64,000 nucleotides of DNA from Methylomusa anaerophila. GTDB lineage: Bacteria > Bacillota > Negativicutes > Sporomusales > Sporomusaceae. Positions 36,200 to 46,572 of the stretch are shown here, in pieces (position 1 is the stretch's first letter; each line of letters opens with the position of its first letter). Location: NCBI RefSeq assembly GCF_003966895.1, contig NZ_AP018449.1, positions 4,171,501 to 4,235,500 of the forward strand. The letters are read 5' to 3'. The translations under genes were made by a program, and so were the position numbers. The notes under the pieces are model-generated. The model was not told the origin of the DNA, did not search any database, and was given only the letters and a program-made list of their open reading frames with translations.

Positions 36200-37738
36200 C
36201 TATTCCTCGGCCAGCCAAGCTTTTAAGAGCTGAGCAACTTCTTCCGGTCTGGATTTAGCTAATTTCTCGATGGATCGACGCGTCTCATCTCTTTCTTCTG
36301 ATTGGGAAATAAACGCTTCATCTTCGGCCGCAGCCAACTCATCCAATGTCTGCGACTCGAAAGCCGCAGCTTTTGCTTCTTCTTTTTGACGACGTTGTAC
36401 GTACAGTCGCAGTAAGTACAGAGCAACAAGGATGGCCAGCACAACCAAGCCTGCTTTTAACAAAAATGCTTGCTGTTGCTGTTTAGCCAGCTCTTCTTCG
36501 TCTTTTCGCTGCTTGTCCAATACATCGTTGCCGAAGGGGATGCTTTCCACAGCAATCGTATCGCCCCGGCTGGCATTAATGCCAATAGCAGACGCTACGG
36601 TTCTCGCAATGCTGTCCTGCTGCGGCCTTGGTACAGCGGTATCGACTAAAACGGCAACAGTAAGCCGTTTAATTGTTCCCGGGGCACTGACCACTTTTTC
36701 CTTAGTTTCATTAATTTCATAATTACGGGTAACTTCTTTTTTCTCATAATTGGATTGAGTATTATTGCTTGTTACATAGCCAGGAATATTTGTTGTCGTA
36801 CCCGGCACTCCCCCCACCGGATTAGGAGTGGTTCCATTATAATTTTCAGCTAATTCCTGTGAGCTTCGTATAATGCCTTTGTCATCAACCACTGGCTCAA
36901 AAGTCTGTTTGTCAAAAGTACGCTGATCGAAATTCAATTCCACATTTACTCGCGCCGCCGACCGTCCAACCCCGATGGTTTGGTCCAGCAAAGACTGCAC
37001 ATTCTTTTGCAATTCATCTTGTATTTTTTTTGTCAAATCAAATTGGGTCAGCGTTTGCGGTCCGGCTGATTGCGGCGAATCGCCCTGGTCATTTAAAACT
37101 CTGGCATAATTGTCAACAACAGTAATGTTTTCCGGTTTCAGCCCCTGCACGCTGTGAGCAACCAAATTCACGATTCCCTTTATTTGATCATGAGTAAGTT
37201 GGGCCGAGGGGCGTAATTTTAACATAATAGAAGCGGTAGCGGGTTTTTCATTCTTTTTATACAGGCTGTCTTCAGGCATTACAATATGTACCCTAGCTTT
37301 CTCAACCTCGTCCATCTGCTCAATGGTCCGAGTCAACTCTCCCTGAATAGCCTGTAATAGATTGACTTTATTCTGAAATTCGGTAGCCCCAAACTTATTT
37401 TGGTCAAACAATTCGAATCCCTTATTTCCCCGCGGTAAACCTTGTCGGGCCAGTTCCAATCGAACCTTATGCACGTCTTTGGAGGAAACCAGAATGGCAG
37501 ACCCATTATTCCCGATTTCATAAGGGATTTTCATTTCTTTTAGCTTAGCAGCGACTTCACCTGCATCCTTAGCGTCTAAATTAGTAAATAAGGGCACATT
37601 GTCAGGCCTGCCGCCCCACCAATAGCTCCAAACTAAAATCGCCAAAAAAATAAATACCGCTGAGCCAATGATAAAGTATCGCTGTTTTTTGCTTAGATTT
37701 TGCCACAGTCGCAGAGACTGTTCCTTCCACTCGGCCAT
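36200..37738 (-). CDS. fliF: Flagellar MS-ring protein FliF
   Basis: Forms the membrane ring on which the flagellum is built. N-terminal membrane segment (about 20-40), ring-building YscJ/FliF domains (VPLFTNLDAKDAGEVAAKLK..., ARVHIVMPEDSLY), a Thr/Pro/Asn-rich loop, a second membrane segment (about 430-447) and a FliG-binding C-terminus. The ATG at 37738 is preferred over the GTG at 37747. 512 residues. Confidence 0.96.
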   Translation of the reverse strand: MAEWKEQSLRLWQNLSKKQRYFIIGSAVFIFLAILVWSYWWGGRPDNVPLFTNLDAKDAGEVAAKLKEMKIPYEIGNNGSAILVSSKDVHKVRLELARQGLPRGNKGFELFDQNKFGATEFQNKVNLLQAIQGELTRTIEQMDEVEKARVHIVMPEDSLYKKNEKPATASIMLKLRPSAQLTHDQIKGIVNLVAHSVQGLKPENITVVDNYARVLNDQGDSPQSAGPQTLTQFDLTKKIQDELQKNVQSLLDQTIGVGRSAARVNVELNFDQRTFDKQTFEPVVDDKGIIRSSQELAENYNGTTPNPVGGVPGTTTNIPGYVTSNNTQSNYEKKEVTRNYEINETKEKVVSAPGTIKRLTVAVLVDTAVPRPQQDSIARTVASAIGINASRGDTIAVESIPFGNDVLDKQRKDEEELAKQQQQAFLLKAGLVVLAILVALYLLRLYVQRRQKEEAKAAAFESQTLDELAAAEDEAFISQSEERDETRRSIEKLAKSRPEEVAQLLKAWLAEE

Positions 37739-37825
37739 GGTCTCCACCCTTTCAATTCAGGAAAAGTATCCAGAATAGTTGTGACTGTTTTGTTCGAGTA
37801 GGTATGTCGCGTAATTCAACAATTA

Positions 37826-38131
37826 TCATACCTGCATTCTCATTACTTCCTGGTAAGCGTCAATTATCTTGCTGCGTACCTGCATGGTAAGTTGTAAAGC
37901 TACGGATGCCTTCTCGGCCGCAATTGTTACTTCTGAAATATCCTGAATTTTACCCAGGGCCAAATTCAAAGAGGCTTGTCGTGATTGCTGTTGCAAGTTA
38001 TTAACTTCACTTAATGCTTCAGATAAGAATTGTGTAAATGGCTTTTCAGGTTTTTCTGTACTAACAGCAGTATTAATTTCGGGAGCAATTCTGCCGGTTA
38101 CCGGTTGTAGCGCCAACTGCTCAATCCCCAC
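37826..38131 (-). CDS. fliE: Flagellar hook-basal body adaptor FliE
   Basis: Joins the MS ring to the rod. 101 residues with FTQFLSEALSEVNNLQQQS and the C-terminal ALQLTMQVRSKIIDAYQEVMRMQV (in part). GTG start with GGGGGG 6 bases upstream. It is followed by fliF after about 90 bases. Confidence 0.94.
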   Translation of the reverse strand: MGIEQLALQPVTGRIAPEINTAVSTEKPEKPFTQFLSEALSEVNNLQQQSRQASLNLALGKIQDISEVTIAAEKASVALQLTMQVRSKIIDAYQEVMRMQV

Positions 38132-38143
38132 TTAGTTCCCCCC

Positions 38144-38581
38144 TTATTTACCAATTTCCAAAGCCTTGGCAGCCATACTCTTGGCAGCATTAACGGTTGC
38201 AACATTCGCTTCATAAGCCCGCGTAGCGGTAATCATATCCACCATTTCTGCAACTATATTTACGTTCGGCATTTCTACATAACCATCACGGTTTGCATCA
38301 GGATGATTAGGATCAAAAACCAGTTTAGGCGGAGAATCATCTTTGCTAATTTCCACTACCCGTACGCCGGACCCTACTGTCTCCATGTTGTTAGATAACA
38401 TCTCTCCAAATGACATCTGCCCCTCTCGCGGTTCGAAAACTACCATTTGCCGCCGGTAAGGCCCGCCGGCAGCAGTCCGAGTGGTATTAACGTTAGCAAT
38501 ATTGTTGGAAATAACATCCATTCGAAGACGCTCGGCAGTCATTCCGGATGCTGCGCAGTCAATAGCCCGGAACATATTCAT
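38144..38581 (-). CDS. flgC: Flagellar proximal rod protein FlgC
   Basis: Rod subunit with the N-terminal flg_bb_rod motif MTAERLRMDVISNNIANVNT and the C-terminal NVNIVAEMVDMITATRAYEANV (in part). 145 residues. GGAGG is 8 bases before the ATG. It begins 2 bases after flgB. Confidence 0.96.
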   Translation of the reverse strand: MNMFRAIDCAASGMTAERLRMDVISNNIANVNTTRTAAGGPYRRQMVVFEPREGQMSFGEMLSNNMETVGSGVRVVEISKDDSPPKLVFDPNHPDANRDGYVEMPNVNIVAEMVDMITATRAYEANVATVNAAKSMAAKALEIGK

Positions 38582-38583
38582 TA

Positions 38584-39021
38584 CTATCGCCTCCCTTCAT
38601 TAATAGCCGATTTAATTCCGGAAAAATAGCGATTCATTTGCTGGGCTAAAGCGTCGTAATATATACTGTTCTTTGCAAGACTTGCCATTTCAATATCAAT
38701 ATCAACATTATTCCCGTCGTTTCTGAGTGATGTATTCGTTATTGTTTGAATTTCCGGCGCAATATCGGTACCTTGCAGTGGTAGAGGCAAGTGGCGTCCA
38801 TTCGTTCTAACCAAAGGCAATTTCTTTTCATTATTCACACCGATTGCCTTATTCAGCTGATCTTCAAAACTAACCTCACTTTTCTTGAAACCCGGTGTAT
38901 CCACATTCGCAATATTGTTACTAATAACCCGCTGACGGAATGATGACGCATTCAAAGCCTGCTCCAGCACTTTAACTTGAGTCGACCCTACAAGCGAATT
39001 TAGCACCTGCAAACCCCCCAT
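38584..39021 (-). CDS. flgB: Flagellar proximal rod protein FlgB
   Basis: First gene of the fla/che operon. The N-terminal rod motif (EQALNASSFRQRVISNNIAN, VDTPGFKKSEVSFEDQL) and a C-terminal helix are clear. The ATG at 39021 with GGGAG 6 bases upstream gives 145 residues; the open frame further upstream runs into the intergenic region and is not homologous. The operon promoter must lie in 39022-39189; that stretch is AT-rich but no convincing -35/-10 pair or SigD box stands out. Confidence 0.95.
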   Translation of the reverse strand: MGGLQVLNSLVGSTQVKVLEQALNASSFRQRVISNNIANVDTPGFKKSEVSFEDQLNKAIGVNNEKKLPLVRTNGRHLPLPLQGTDIAPEIQTITNTSLRNDGNNVDIDIEMASLAKNSIYYDALAQQMNRYFSGIKSAINEGRR

Positions 39022-39189
39022 AATTATCTCCCAGAATAATAACCAATTTTGTGGAATTATGATGTATTTTGTAAAATTCAATTCCAATCTTATGCATAGT
39101 TCTCCATTTCTCGCAAAAATCCTTTCTGATATTGTTATGTATTCATTAACTTGGCATAGGTCTTTTGTCTTATTTTGTTGTAATTCAAC

Positions 39190-39219
39190 AAAAAACGGCC
39201 GTTTTTTTATAAACGGCCG
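39190..39219 (-). terminator. Strong Rho-independent terminator after codY
   Basis: CGGCCGTTT pairs with AAACGGCCG around a 6-base loop and is followed by TTTTTTG on the minus strand. It ends the dprA-to-codY transcript and insulates it from the flagellar operon. Confidence 0.95.
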
Positions 39220-39250
39220 CCAAATTTCGACAAAAATTGTTGCTTGCTTG

Positions 39251-40036
39251 TCATTTATTGTTGTTTTTGAGCTTCTTAAGCTCATCAAGCAAACGCTCGT
39301 TCAACACCTTTATATACGTGCCTTTCATCCCCAAGGATTTAGACTCAATGACACCGGCACTTTCAAATTTCCGTAAAGCATTTACGATTACAGAACGGGT
39401 TATACCGACCCGATCGGCAATCTTACTTGCAACAAGCAGCCCTTCATTGCCTTCCAGTTCACTTAGTATATGCATCACAGCTTCCAGCTCGGAATAAGAC
39501 AAAGTCCCCAAAGCAACTTGTACGGTAGCTTTCTTACGAGCCTCTTCCTCAATCTTTCCACTGCGGTCTCTTAATATTTCCATCCCGACGACAGTTGCCC
39601 CGTATTCTGCCAGGATTAAGTCATCATCTGTAAATTGATTATGAAATTTGGCCACGATCAAGGTGGCAATTCTCTCGCCAACCCCATGAATTGGCACAAT
39701 TGTAGTAAATTTGTCATTGAACAGGCATTGAACGCCACTGCTAAAAGTGCACTCCCCAGCTTCAAGAGGAAGATTGGGAGACGTCTGATCAATTTTTAGC
39801 AACCATTCTACATAACGTTCAGGAAACAGACCTTTTTGCAATACCTTATCTTTCATGACATCACATTCAAAATCATCGAGAAGAGCATAGCCTAATATAG
39901 TTCCATCCTTGTTTACAATATAAACGTTTGCGGCCATAACATCGCTTAGTACGTGAGAAATCTCGCCATATTCCACATTCTCCGACTTTTGAAGCAGTTT
40001 GTTAATCGCACGAGTACGTTCCAATAACAACGACAT
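39251..40036 (-). CDS. codY: GTP- and branched-chain-amino-acid-sensing repressor CodY
   Basis: Global regulator of nutrient response in low-GC Firmicutes. The N-terminal GAF domain (residues 1-155) begins MSLLLERTRAINKLLQKS; the C-terminal winged helix has ASKIADRVGITRSVIVNALRKF and SLGMKGTYIKVLN. 261 residues, normal. Its location just before the flagellar operon is shared with Bacillus, where CodY also represses fla/che. No clear CodY box was found by eye in the flgB upstream region. Confidence 0.97.
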   Translation of the reverse strand: MSLLLERTRAINKLLQKSENVEYGEISHVLSDVMAANVYIVNKDGTILGYALLDDFECDVMKDKVLQKGLFPERYVEWLLKIDQTSPNLPLEAGECTFSSGVQCLFNDKFTTIVPIHGVGERIATLIVAKFHNQFTDDDLILAEYGATVVGMEILRDRSGKIEEEARKKATVQVALGTLSYSELEAVMHILSELEGNEGLLVASKIADRVGITRSVIVNALRKFESAGVIESKSLGMKGTYIKVLNERLLDELKKLKNNNK

Positions 40037-40062
40037 TTAATTCCCGCCTTTCGACATCAATC

Positions 40063-41463
40063 TCATAATATAAAATGACTTAAGTCTTGGTTCACAACAA
40101 TAGGATCCAATTTTTGTTTTACATATAACCGATCAATTGTTACCGTTTTTTCCTTTACATCGGGCGCCTCATACGCCAGATCTTCCAATAATTTTTCCAA
40201 TATGGTATGTAGCCTTCGAGCGCCGATATTTTCTGTTTGAGCATTTACCTTAGATGCCGTCTCAGCCAATTCATCGATAGCATCCTCGGAAAATGAAATT
40301 GCTATCCCTTCTGTTTCCAAAAGGCTTACATACTGCTTAATTAAGGCATTTGCAGGTTCTGTCAGTATTTGTTTAAAATCTTCTTTCGATAGGTTGGTTA
40401 ATTCGACCCGAATCGGAAATCTTCCTTGAAGCTCAGGTATAAGATCAGATGGCTTAGATACATGGAAAGCTCCCGCCGCGATAAACAATATATGGTCCGT
40501 TTTTACAGGACCGTATTTTGTCACCACAGTTGACCCTTCGACTATCGGCAGAATATCACGCTGTACACCCTCCCGCGAAACATCAGGGCCTGAAGAATGT
40601 CCTCGTCCTGCTATTTTATCAATTTCATCAAGAAAAATTATACCAGAGTTTTCAGCTATAGCGACAGCTTGCATAGTCACTTCATCCATGTCAATAAGTT
40701 TTTGAGCTTCTTCCTGGATAAAGATTTTACGCGCATTTGCCACACTTACTTTTCGCCTTTTTTGTTTCTTGGGTAACAAATTCCCTAACATGTCCTGAAT
40801 ATTGATACCCATCTCCTCAATGCCCGAGCCGGCAAACATCCCCATAACAGGTTGCGAATTATCCTCAACCGTTATTTCAATCAGTTCCTCCTCCAATTCA
40901 CCGCTCTCAAGACGTGTTCTCCACCATTTACGTCCCGTTTCAAGGGCGGGTTCTTCTTCAGAGCCTTCCTGTTTGGACGGATTAGCTGCTGTGCCGCCGG
41001 CAAACAGAATCTCAAAAGGATTCCGCGGACTTTCTTTTTTGCCAGACGGCACAAAATACTCAACTATACGCTCGTTAGCAAGCTCTCTTGCCTTATCCAT
41101 AACCTCCGTCATTTTATCCTGTTTTACCATACGAATAGAAGTTTCAACCAGATCACGAACCATAGATTCGACATCACGGCCAACATAACCAATTTCAGTA
41201 AATTTAGTAGCTTCAACTTTCACAAAGGGAGCATTGACCAGCTTTGCTAAACGCCTGGCAATTTCTGTCTTACCTACTCCGGTAGGTCCTATCATTAATA
41301 TATTTTTGGGAATAATTTCTTCCTTTATCGCATCAGGAAGTCTTTTACTCCGCCATCGATTCCTTAATGCTATAGCCACCGATTTTTTAGCTTGCCGCTG
41401 ACCGATAATAAACTTGTCAAGTTCGGCAACGATTTGTTTAGGCGTTAGTTCTTGCAAACTCAT
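40063..41463 (-). CDS. hslU: ATP-dependent protease ATPase subunit HslU (ClpY)
   Basis: AAA+ unfoldase partner of HslV. The Walker A GPTGVGKT (residues 59-66), Walker [13 protein letters not shown], the I-domain insertion (about 120-250) and the C-terminal [13 protein letters not shown] sensor region are present. The ATG at 41463 touches the GGGGGG ribosome motif; a TTG two codons later (41457) has better spacing and may be the true start. About 466 residues. Confidence 0.96.
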   Translation of the reverse strand: MSLQELTPKQIVAELDKFIIGQRQAKKSVAIALRNRWRSKRLPDAIKEEIIPKNILMIGPTGVGKTEIARRLAKLVNAPFVKVEATKFTEIGYVGRDVESMVRDLVETSIRMVKQDKMTEVMDKARELANERIVEYFVPSGKKESPRNPFEILFAGGTAANPSKQEGSEEEPALETGRKWWRTRLESGELEEELIEITVEDNSQPVMGMFAGSGIEEMGINIQDMLGNLLPKKQKRRKVSVANARKIFIQEEAQKLIDMDEVTMQAVAIAENSGIIFLDEIDKIAGRGHSSGPDVSREGVQRDILPIVEGSTVVTKYGPVKTDHILFIAAGAFHVSKPSDLIPELQGRFPIRVELTNLSKEDFKQILTEPANALIKQYVSLLETEGIAISFSEDAIDELAETASKVNAQTENIGARRLHTILEKLLEDLAYEAPDVKEKTVTIDRLYVKQKLDPIVVNQDLSHFIL

Positions 41464-41476
41464 CCCCCCTAAAAAT

Positions 41477-42007
41477 TCAAAGTTCTTCCACAGTAATATG
41501 GTTGTTAGTGTACACGCAGATTCCGGCAGCAATTTCCAGTGCGTTATAGACAATCTCCGCCACTGTCAGTGTTGAATATTTTAATAAGGCCCGGGCTGCC
41601 GCCAGTGCATATGGTCCTCCCGAACCGATGGCGGTTATGCCGTCGTCGGGCTCTATGACCTCGCCATTTCCTGAGATGATCAGTAAATGCTCCGAATCTA
41701 CAACAATCAATAAAGCTTCCAGCCTTCTTAAAACCCGATCCATCCGCCACTCTTTCGCCAGCTCAACAGCAGCGCGCATCATATTTCCATTATATTCATC
41801 GAGCTTTCCCTCAAATTTAGTAAACAATGTAAAAGCGTCAGCTACAGATCCGGCAAATCCTGCCAAAACTTTCCCATTATAAAGACGGCGAACTTTTTTT
41901 GCATTATGTTTCATAACAGTGTTACCACCAAAGGTAACCTGTCCGTCGCCGCCAATGGCGGTTCGTCCCTCGTGCCGAACCGCAACAATCGTAGTTGCGT
42001 GAAACAT
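41477..42007 (-). CDS. hslV: ATP-dependent protease peptidase subunit HslV (ClpQ)
   Basis: Threonine-type peptidase of the HslVU complex. The N-terminal [20 protein letters not shown] places the likely nucleophile at Thr5 after removal of four residues, with GDGQVTFG and [11 protein letters not shown] following. 176 residues. GGAGG is 7 bases before the ATG. It overlaps nothing and precedes hslU by 13 bases. Confidence 0.96.
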   Translation of the reverse strand: MFHATTIVAVRHEGRTAIGGDGQVTFGGNTVMKHNAKKVRRLYNGKVLAGFAGSVADAFTLFTKFEGKLDEYNGNMMRAAVELAKEWRMDRVLRRLEALLIVVDSEHLLIISGNGEVIEPDDGITAIGSGGPYALAAARALLKYSTLTVAEIVYNALEIAAGICVYTNNHITVEEL

Positions 42008-42031
42008 GGTAACACCTCCGTTTCAGAATTT

Positions 42032-42970
42032 TCATGCCCGTGGGTGAGCTCCTTTATACGCAGCTTTTAATCTTGCAGTTGTAACGTGGGTGTAAAGTTG
42101 AGTGGTTGAAAGATTCACATGGCCCAGTAATTCTTGGACAGTCCTTAAATCAGCCCCGTTGTCAAGCAGGTGTGTTGCAAAGGTATGGCGAATGGTATGC
42201 GGACTTACTTTTTTGGCTATAGCCAATATATGGACATATTTCGAAACTATCCTTCTTATACTCCGATCTGTCAATGCTCCTCCCTTATTATTCACAAAAA
42301 AAGTATCATGCTCGCGAATAGACGTCAAATTTCTATTGCAGTAAAAATGCGGGCGGGATTGGAGTAAATATTGCTCCAGAGCTGCCGCGGCCGATCTTCC
42401 CATTAAAACGATACGTTCTTTTGATCCTTTGCCCGAGACCAGAACACAGCGGCTAACTAAATCGACGTCCTTTAAAGTAAGTCCGGCAACTTCACTTACC
42501 CGAACACCGGTTGCATACAAAAATTCCAGTAAAGCCTTGTCACGAATGCCGAATGGGTCCCCGGCCGGTAATTGAAGTAAATCTTCCATTTCTATTGCAT
42601 CTAAAAATTCCGGCAGTTTTTTTTCTAGCTTCGGAGTACGTATCGAATTACATGGGTTTTCTATGAGAATGTTTTCTCGGCACAGGTAGCGAAAAAAAGA
42701 TCTTAAAGCTGCAATCTTCCGCATTATAGTAGATCTGGCGTAGTTTTCGCCTTTCAGATTCGCCAGGTAACTTCGGATATGTATAGGAGAAATGTCAGGA
42801 AAAAGAAGATATGCAGTACTACCCGATGTTTCGGCAAAGGTAAGGAAATGCAGCAAGTCTGCTTGGTAATTTTTTACAGTATGAGGTGATGCGTTTTTTT
42901 CAACTTTTAAATAAAAAATAAATTTATCCAATAACCTATATGCTTGTTCCAGTTTATCAGAATTAGTCAT
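42032..42970 (-). CDS. xerC: Tyrosine recombinase XerC/CodV type
   Basis: Site-specific recombinase for chromosome dimer resolution. N-terminal SAM-like core-binding domain (about 10-110), then the catalytic domain with R157 (GVRVSE), H258 and R261 (SPHTIRHTFATH), H284 (LLGHVN) and Y293 (TQLYTH). 312 residues. Position before hslV matches Bacillus codV. It is a housekeeping recombinase rather than a phage integrase, judging by context and length. Confidence 0.95.
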   Translation of the reverse strand: MTNSDKLEQAYRLLDKFIFYLKVEKNASPHTVKNYQADLLHFLTFAETSGSTAYLLFPDISPIHIRSYLANLKGENYARSTIMRKIAALRSFFRYLCRENILIENPCNSIRTPKLEKKLPEFLDAIEMEDLLQLPAGDPFGIRDKALLEFLYATGVRVSEVAGLTLKDVDLVSRCVLVSGKGSKERIVLMGRSAAAALEQYLLQSRPHFYCNRNLTSIREHDTFFVNNKGGALTDRSIRRIVSKYVHILAIAKKVSPHTIRHTFATHLLDNGADLRTVQELLGHVNLSTTQLYTHVTTARLKAAYKGAHPRA

Positions 42971-42984
42971 AGCTTCCTGCCCAA

Positions 42985-43013
42985 AACAAAATTTAAATTT
43001 TTAAAATTTTGTT
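42985..43013. repeat. AT-only inverted repeat between trmFO and xerC
   Basis: AACAAAATTT and AAATTTTGTT face each other across 9 bases in an AT-rich 139-base gap. On the minus strand only two Ts follow, so it is a poor terminator candidate. An adjoining stretch (43037-43081) has short ACAATAC-like direct repeats of unknown meaning. Confidence 0.5.
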
Positions 43014-43109
43014 AAATTTTTATCCATAAGAATTAATTACTAATACAATACCACTAGCACAACACAATACTAACACAATAGGATAAATTGCGCAACCAAT
43101 ATTGTCATA

Positions 43110-44408
43110 TTATTCAATAAACTCTTTCAGGGCATCCAACGACCGGATAGAAATCATATTATTTTTTTGTTTTTTATCTTTGATCTTCTGTTGTAAAGGC
43201 GGCAAAAGGCCAAAGTTTATATTCATCGGTTGAAAATTTTCCGGATTGGCCGTTGTTATATAATAACATAATGATCCGTGAGCTGTATCCCTTGGGAAAA
43301 CCCGCGGGGTTAAGCCTTGACACAGGCGGGCGGCATTCATTCCAGCTACCAAACCGACGGCGGCAGATTCTACATATCCTTCCACCCCTGTTATCTGCCC
43401 GGCGAACAGAATTCCTGGCTCCTTGACTATTTGCAGCGTCGGCTGCAAAATCCGCGGCGAGTTTATGAAGGTATTGCGATGCATAACACCAAACCTGACA
43501 AACTCTGCCTTCTCCAGCCCGGGAATCATTCGAAAAACTCGCTGCTGCTCGGACCACTTTAAATGAGTCTGGAAACCAACCAAATTATAAAGCGTACCGT
43601 CAAAATTATCCTGCCGCAGTTGAACAACGGCAAAAGGTAATTCTCCCGTTGCGGGATGCCTTAGACCTACGGGTTTTAAAGGCCCGTAACGCATGGTATC
43701 AATACCTCTGGCTGCCATTGCCTCAATCGGCATACATCCTTCAAAAAATATAGCCTTCTCAAATTCTTTGATCGGCGCTGCCTCCGCATGCGTCAATTCA
43801 AACCAAAATTGTTCATATTGTTCTTTATTCAGCGGGCAGTTTAAATAGTCCGCATCACCCTTGTCATAACGGGAAGCTCGATAAATTTTTTGCCAGTTTA
43901 GGGAATCGGAACTTACTATGGGTGCGGCTGCATCGTAGAAATATAAGTATTCGCATCCAGTCAGTTTGCCAATGGCTTTCGAAAAAGCGGGGGACGTAAG
44001 GGGACCAGTGGCAATAACCAGCGGACGGCCGGTAGGAATATCCGTAATTTCATTATAAAAAATTTTTACTTTATTGTGATTAACCAGCGAATTTGTTATA
44101 TAGCTGCTAAACGCCTGGCGATCCACCGCCAAAGCGCCACCGGCGGGAACACTCGTAAGATCAGCCGCTTTCATTACAAGTGAATCCAACCGACGCATTT
44201 CTTCCTTGAGGAGTCCCACGGCGTTATTTAGCCCGGCCGCCCGCAATGAGTTGCTGCATACTAACTCTGCAAACATGCCGGTATGATGAGCCGGAGTCAT
44301 TACTCCCGGACGCATCTCATATAATTCCACTTCAATTCCAGCCTGAGCAATCTGCCAGGCTGCTTCGCTTCCTGCCAGGCCTGCCCCAATTACTGTTACC
44401 TTAGACAC
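43110..44408 (-). CDS. trmFO: tRNA (uracil-54-C5)-methyltransferase, folate-dependent TrmFO
   Basis: Makes ribothymidine at tRNA position 54 using methylenetetrahydrofolate and FAD. FAD-binding [14 protein letters not shown] at the N-terminus, [22 protein letters not shown] and [21 protein letters not shown] (in part) are characteristic. GTG at 44408 with GGGGG 7 bases upstream, overlapping topA by 8 bases, gives 432 residues. Confidence 0.96.
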   Translation of the reverse strand: MSKVTVIGAGLAGSEAAWQIAQAGIEVELYEMRPGVMTPAHHTGMFAELVCSNSLRAAGLNNAVGLLKEEMRRLDSLVMKAADLTSVPAGGALAVDRQAFSSYITNSLVNHNKVKIFYNEITDIPTGRPLVIATGPLTSPAFSKAIGKLTGCEYLYFYDAAAPIVSSDSLNWQKIYRASRYDKGDADYLNCPLNKEQYEQFWFELTHAEAAPIKEFEKAIFFEGCMPIEAMAARGIDTMRYGPLKPVGLRHPATGELPFAVVQLRQDNFDGTLYNLVGFQTHLKWSEQQRVFRMIPGLEKAEFVRFGVMHRNTFINSPRILQPTLQIVKEPGILFAGQITGVEGYVESAAVGLVAGMNAARLCQGLTPRVFPRDTAHGSLCYYITTANPENFQPMNINFGLLPPLQQKIKDKKQKNNMISIRSLDALKEFIE

Positions 44409-46572
44409 TCTTTTTCCCCCGCTTGACCTTTGTTGACTTTTCTTCGTCATTCCTCATGGCCGCCTGATTCCCTGGACAAGCGGCATTGGAACAGCGGGAT
44501 GTAACTCCACCATTTTTGAATCTATGACGTACCATGAAGGAACCGCATTGCGGACATTTTTCCGCCAGCGGAGTGTCCCAGGTAGTAAAGTCGCATGCGG
44601 GATAATTTTCACACCCATAGAATGTTTTCCCCCGTTTAGTCCTGCGCTCAACTACAGCGCCTTGACATTTAGGACATTTTGCTCCGGTTTCCTTTACTAA
44701 GGGCTTTGTATTCCGGCATTCCGGAAAACCAGGACAGGCAAGGAAATCTCCATACCGCCCCTGCTTAATTACCATCATTCTGCCACAATTTTCGCATTTC
44801 ACGTCCGACACTTGTACCGGAAGCTCAACATGTCCAATAGCTTCTTCGGCGTGGACTAAATCTTTGTTAAACGGTTCGTAAAACTGTCGCAGTACTTCCA
44901 GCCAGGATATATCTCCATCGGCAATATCATCTAACTGGTCTTCCATACCGGCGGTAAACTCCACGTCGACTATTTTTTTAAAATAGTCTTTTAGTAAATC
45001 AACAACCACAAAACCAAGTTCTGTGGGTTCAAATTTTTTTTCAACCCGTCTTACGTAACCGCGAGTAACAATGGTCTCTATTGTCGGTGCATAGGTGCTT
45101 GGCCGGCCAATGCCTTTTTCCTCCAAAATTTTTACTAAAGAGGCTTCCGTATAGCGCGGCGGGGGTTCAGTAAAGTGTTGAGCAGGCAATAATTTAGCCA
45201 GCTTTAATTTTTGCCCGACAGTTAATTCCGGCAACAGATTATCTTTATCCAACTCGGATATGCTGCTGTCTTCGTTTGTTTCCCCGCTGCCGGCACCGCC
45301 CTTGCCCGTATGGGAAAATGCCGCCAAAAATCCGGGGAATTTTAGTTGCGAGCCGGTTGCCCGAAATTTGTACCGGCCAGCCATTATTTCAATGGTCATA
45401 GTATCGTAGACGGCTGCCGTCATTTGGCTGGCGATAAACCGCTCCCAAATTAGGGTGTACAACTTCAACTGATCTTTGGTAAGATGCGATATCAATGCCT
45501 CCGGCGGAAGTTCAACACTAGTTGGCCTAATGGCTTCATGCGCATCCTGTGACCTTTTATTGGCGTAAACCGGCGGCTTCTCAGGCAAATAACTTGTTCC
45601 ATGCTTACCGGCGATATATTGACGGGCATCCTGCTGCGCCAATTCCGACACCCGAGTTGAATCTGTTCGCATGTAGGTAATGAGACCAACATGCCCGGAA
45701 CTGCCGATATCCAGCCCTTCATACAGTTGTTGGGCTACTGTCATGGTTTTGCGGGAAGTAAAGCCAATCCGGCGCGCCGCTTCTTGCTGAAGGCTGCTAG
45801 TAATAAATGGCGCGTAAGGATTACGTTTTCGCTCACGTTTTTTGACATCGGCAACTGAATATTCTGCCTGGCTTAATTCCGTCACCGCTGCGGAAGCTTG
45901 CGTTTCATCCTGTATTGAAATTTTTTGCCCGTCAATGGATACAAGTTCAGCGTCAAACGGTTTGCTGCTGGATTTTTCTTTTAGTTTTGCTGTTATTGTC
46001 CAGTATTCTTCCGGGACAAAGTTCTGAATTTCTTTTTCTCTATCACAAATAAGGCGAACGGCAACTGACTGGACCCGGCCGGCGCTTAAACCCTTACGAA
46101 CCTTACGCCAGAGTAAAGGGCTCAATTTATAGCCGACGATTCGATCCAGTATTCTTCTTGCTTGTTGAGCAAACACGCGGGATAAATCAATGGGCCGCGG
46201 TTTTTTTACCGCCTGCTGGATAGCAGGTTTGGTAATTTCGTTAAATTCGATACGGCAAGCATTGACTACCGGAATATTAAGCAAGTGAGCCAAATGCCAG
46301 GCAATGGCTTCCCCTTCACGGTCGGGGTCTGTTGCCAGGTATATAGAACCAGCATTTTTGGCTGCTTCTTTCAAACTCTTGATAAGATCTCCTTTACCTC
46401 TGATATTGATATATTTAGGCTCAAAGTTATTTTCAATATCAACACCAAATTGACTTTTGGGCAAGTCCCTGAGATGCCCCATTGAAGCTTTAACAGTATA
46501 GTTTTTACCCAGAAATTTCTCAATCGTTTTGGCTTTGGCTGGTGACTCTACTACGACTAAAGCCTTACTCAC
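44401..46572 (-). CDS. topA: DNA topoisomerase I
   Basis: Relaxes negative supercoils. TOPRIM domain ([33 protein letters not shown]), catalytic Tyr in [14 protein letters not shown], and C-terminal zinc ribbons at about 590-710 with CENCG, CPGFPEC, CPKCQ, CENYPAC, CPQCG and CSNAAC. 723 residues. GTG start overlaps the dprA stop as GTGA. Confidence 0.97.
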   Translation of the reverse strand: MSKALVVVESPAKAKTIEKFLGKNYTVKASMGHLRDLPKSQFGVDIENNFEPKYINIRGKGDLIKSLKEAAKNAGSIYLATDPDREGEAIAWHLAHLLNIPVVNACRIEFNEITKPAIQQAVKKPRPIDLSRVFAQQARRILDRIVGYKLSPLLWRKVRKGLSAGRVQSVAVRLICDREKEIQNFVPEEYWTITAKLKEKSSSKPFDAELVSIDGQKISIQDETQASAAVTELSQAEYSVADVKKRERKRNPYAPFITSSLQQEAARRIGFTSRKTMTVAQQLYEGLDIGSSGHVGLITYMRTDSTRVSELAQQDARQYIAGKHGTSYLPEKPPVYANKRSQDAHEAIRPTSVELPPEALISHLTKDQLKLYTLIWERFIASQMTAAVYDTMTIEIMAGRYKFRATGSQLKFPGFLAAFSHTGKGGAGSGETNEDSSISELDKDNLLPELTVGQKLKLAKLLPAQHFTEPPPRYTEASLVKILEEKGIGRPSTYAPTIETIVTRGYVRRVEKKFEPTELGFVVVDLLKDYFKKIVDVEFTAGMEDQLDDIADGDISWLEVLRQFYEPFNKDLVHAEEAIGHVELPVQVSDVKCENCGRMMVIKQGRYGDFLACPGFPECRNTKPLVKETGAKCPKCQGAVVERRTKRGKTFYGCENYPACDFTTWDTPLAEKCPQCGSFMVRHRFKNGGVTSRCSNAACPGNQAAMRNDEEKSTKVKRGKKSV

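Noticed and set aside
39022..39250. CodY box upstream of flgB
   Set aside because: The nearest match to AATTTTCWGAAAATT (around the ATATCAGAAAGG stretch) has about six mismatches in 15, too many to call.
39022..39288. Upstream extension of flgB
   Set aside because: It crosses the codY terminator and intergenic region and has no rod-protein similarity.
42032..42970. Integrase of a mobile element
   Set aside because: The gene has housekeeping XerC features and stands in the conserved xerC-hslV-hslU-codY order.
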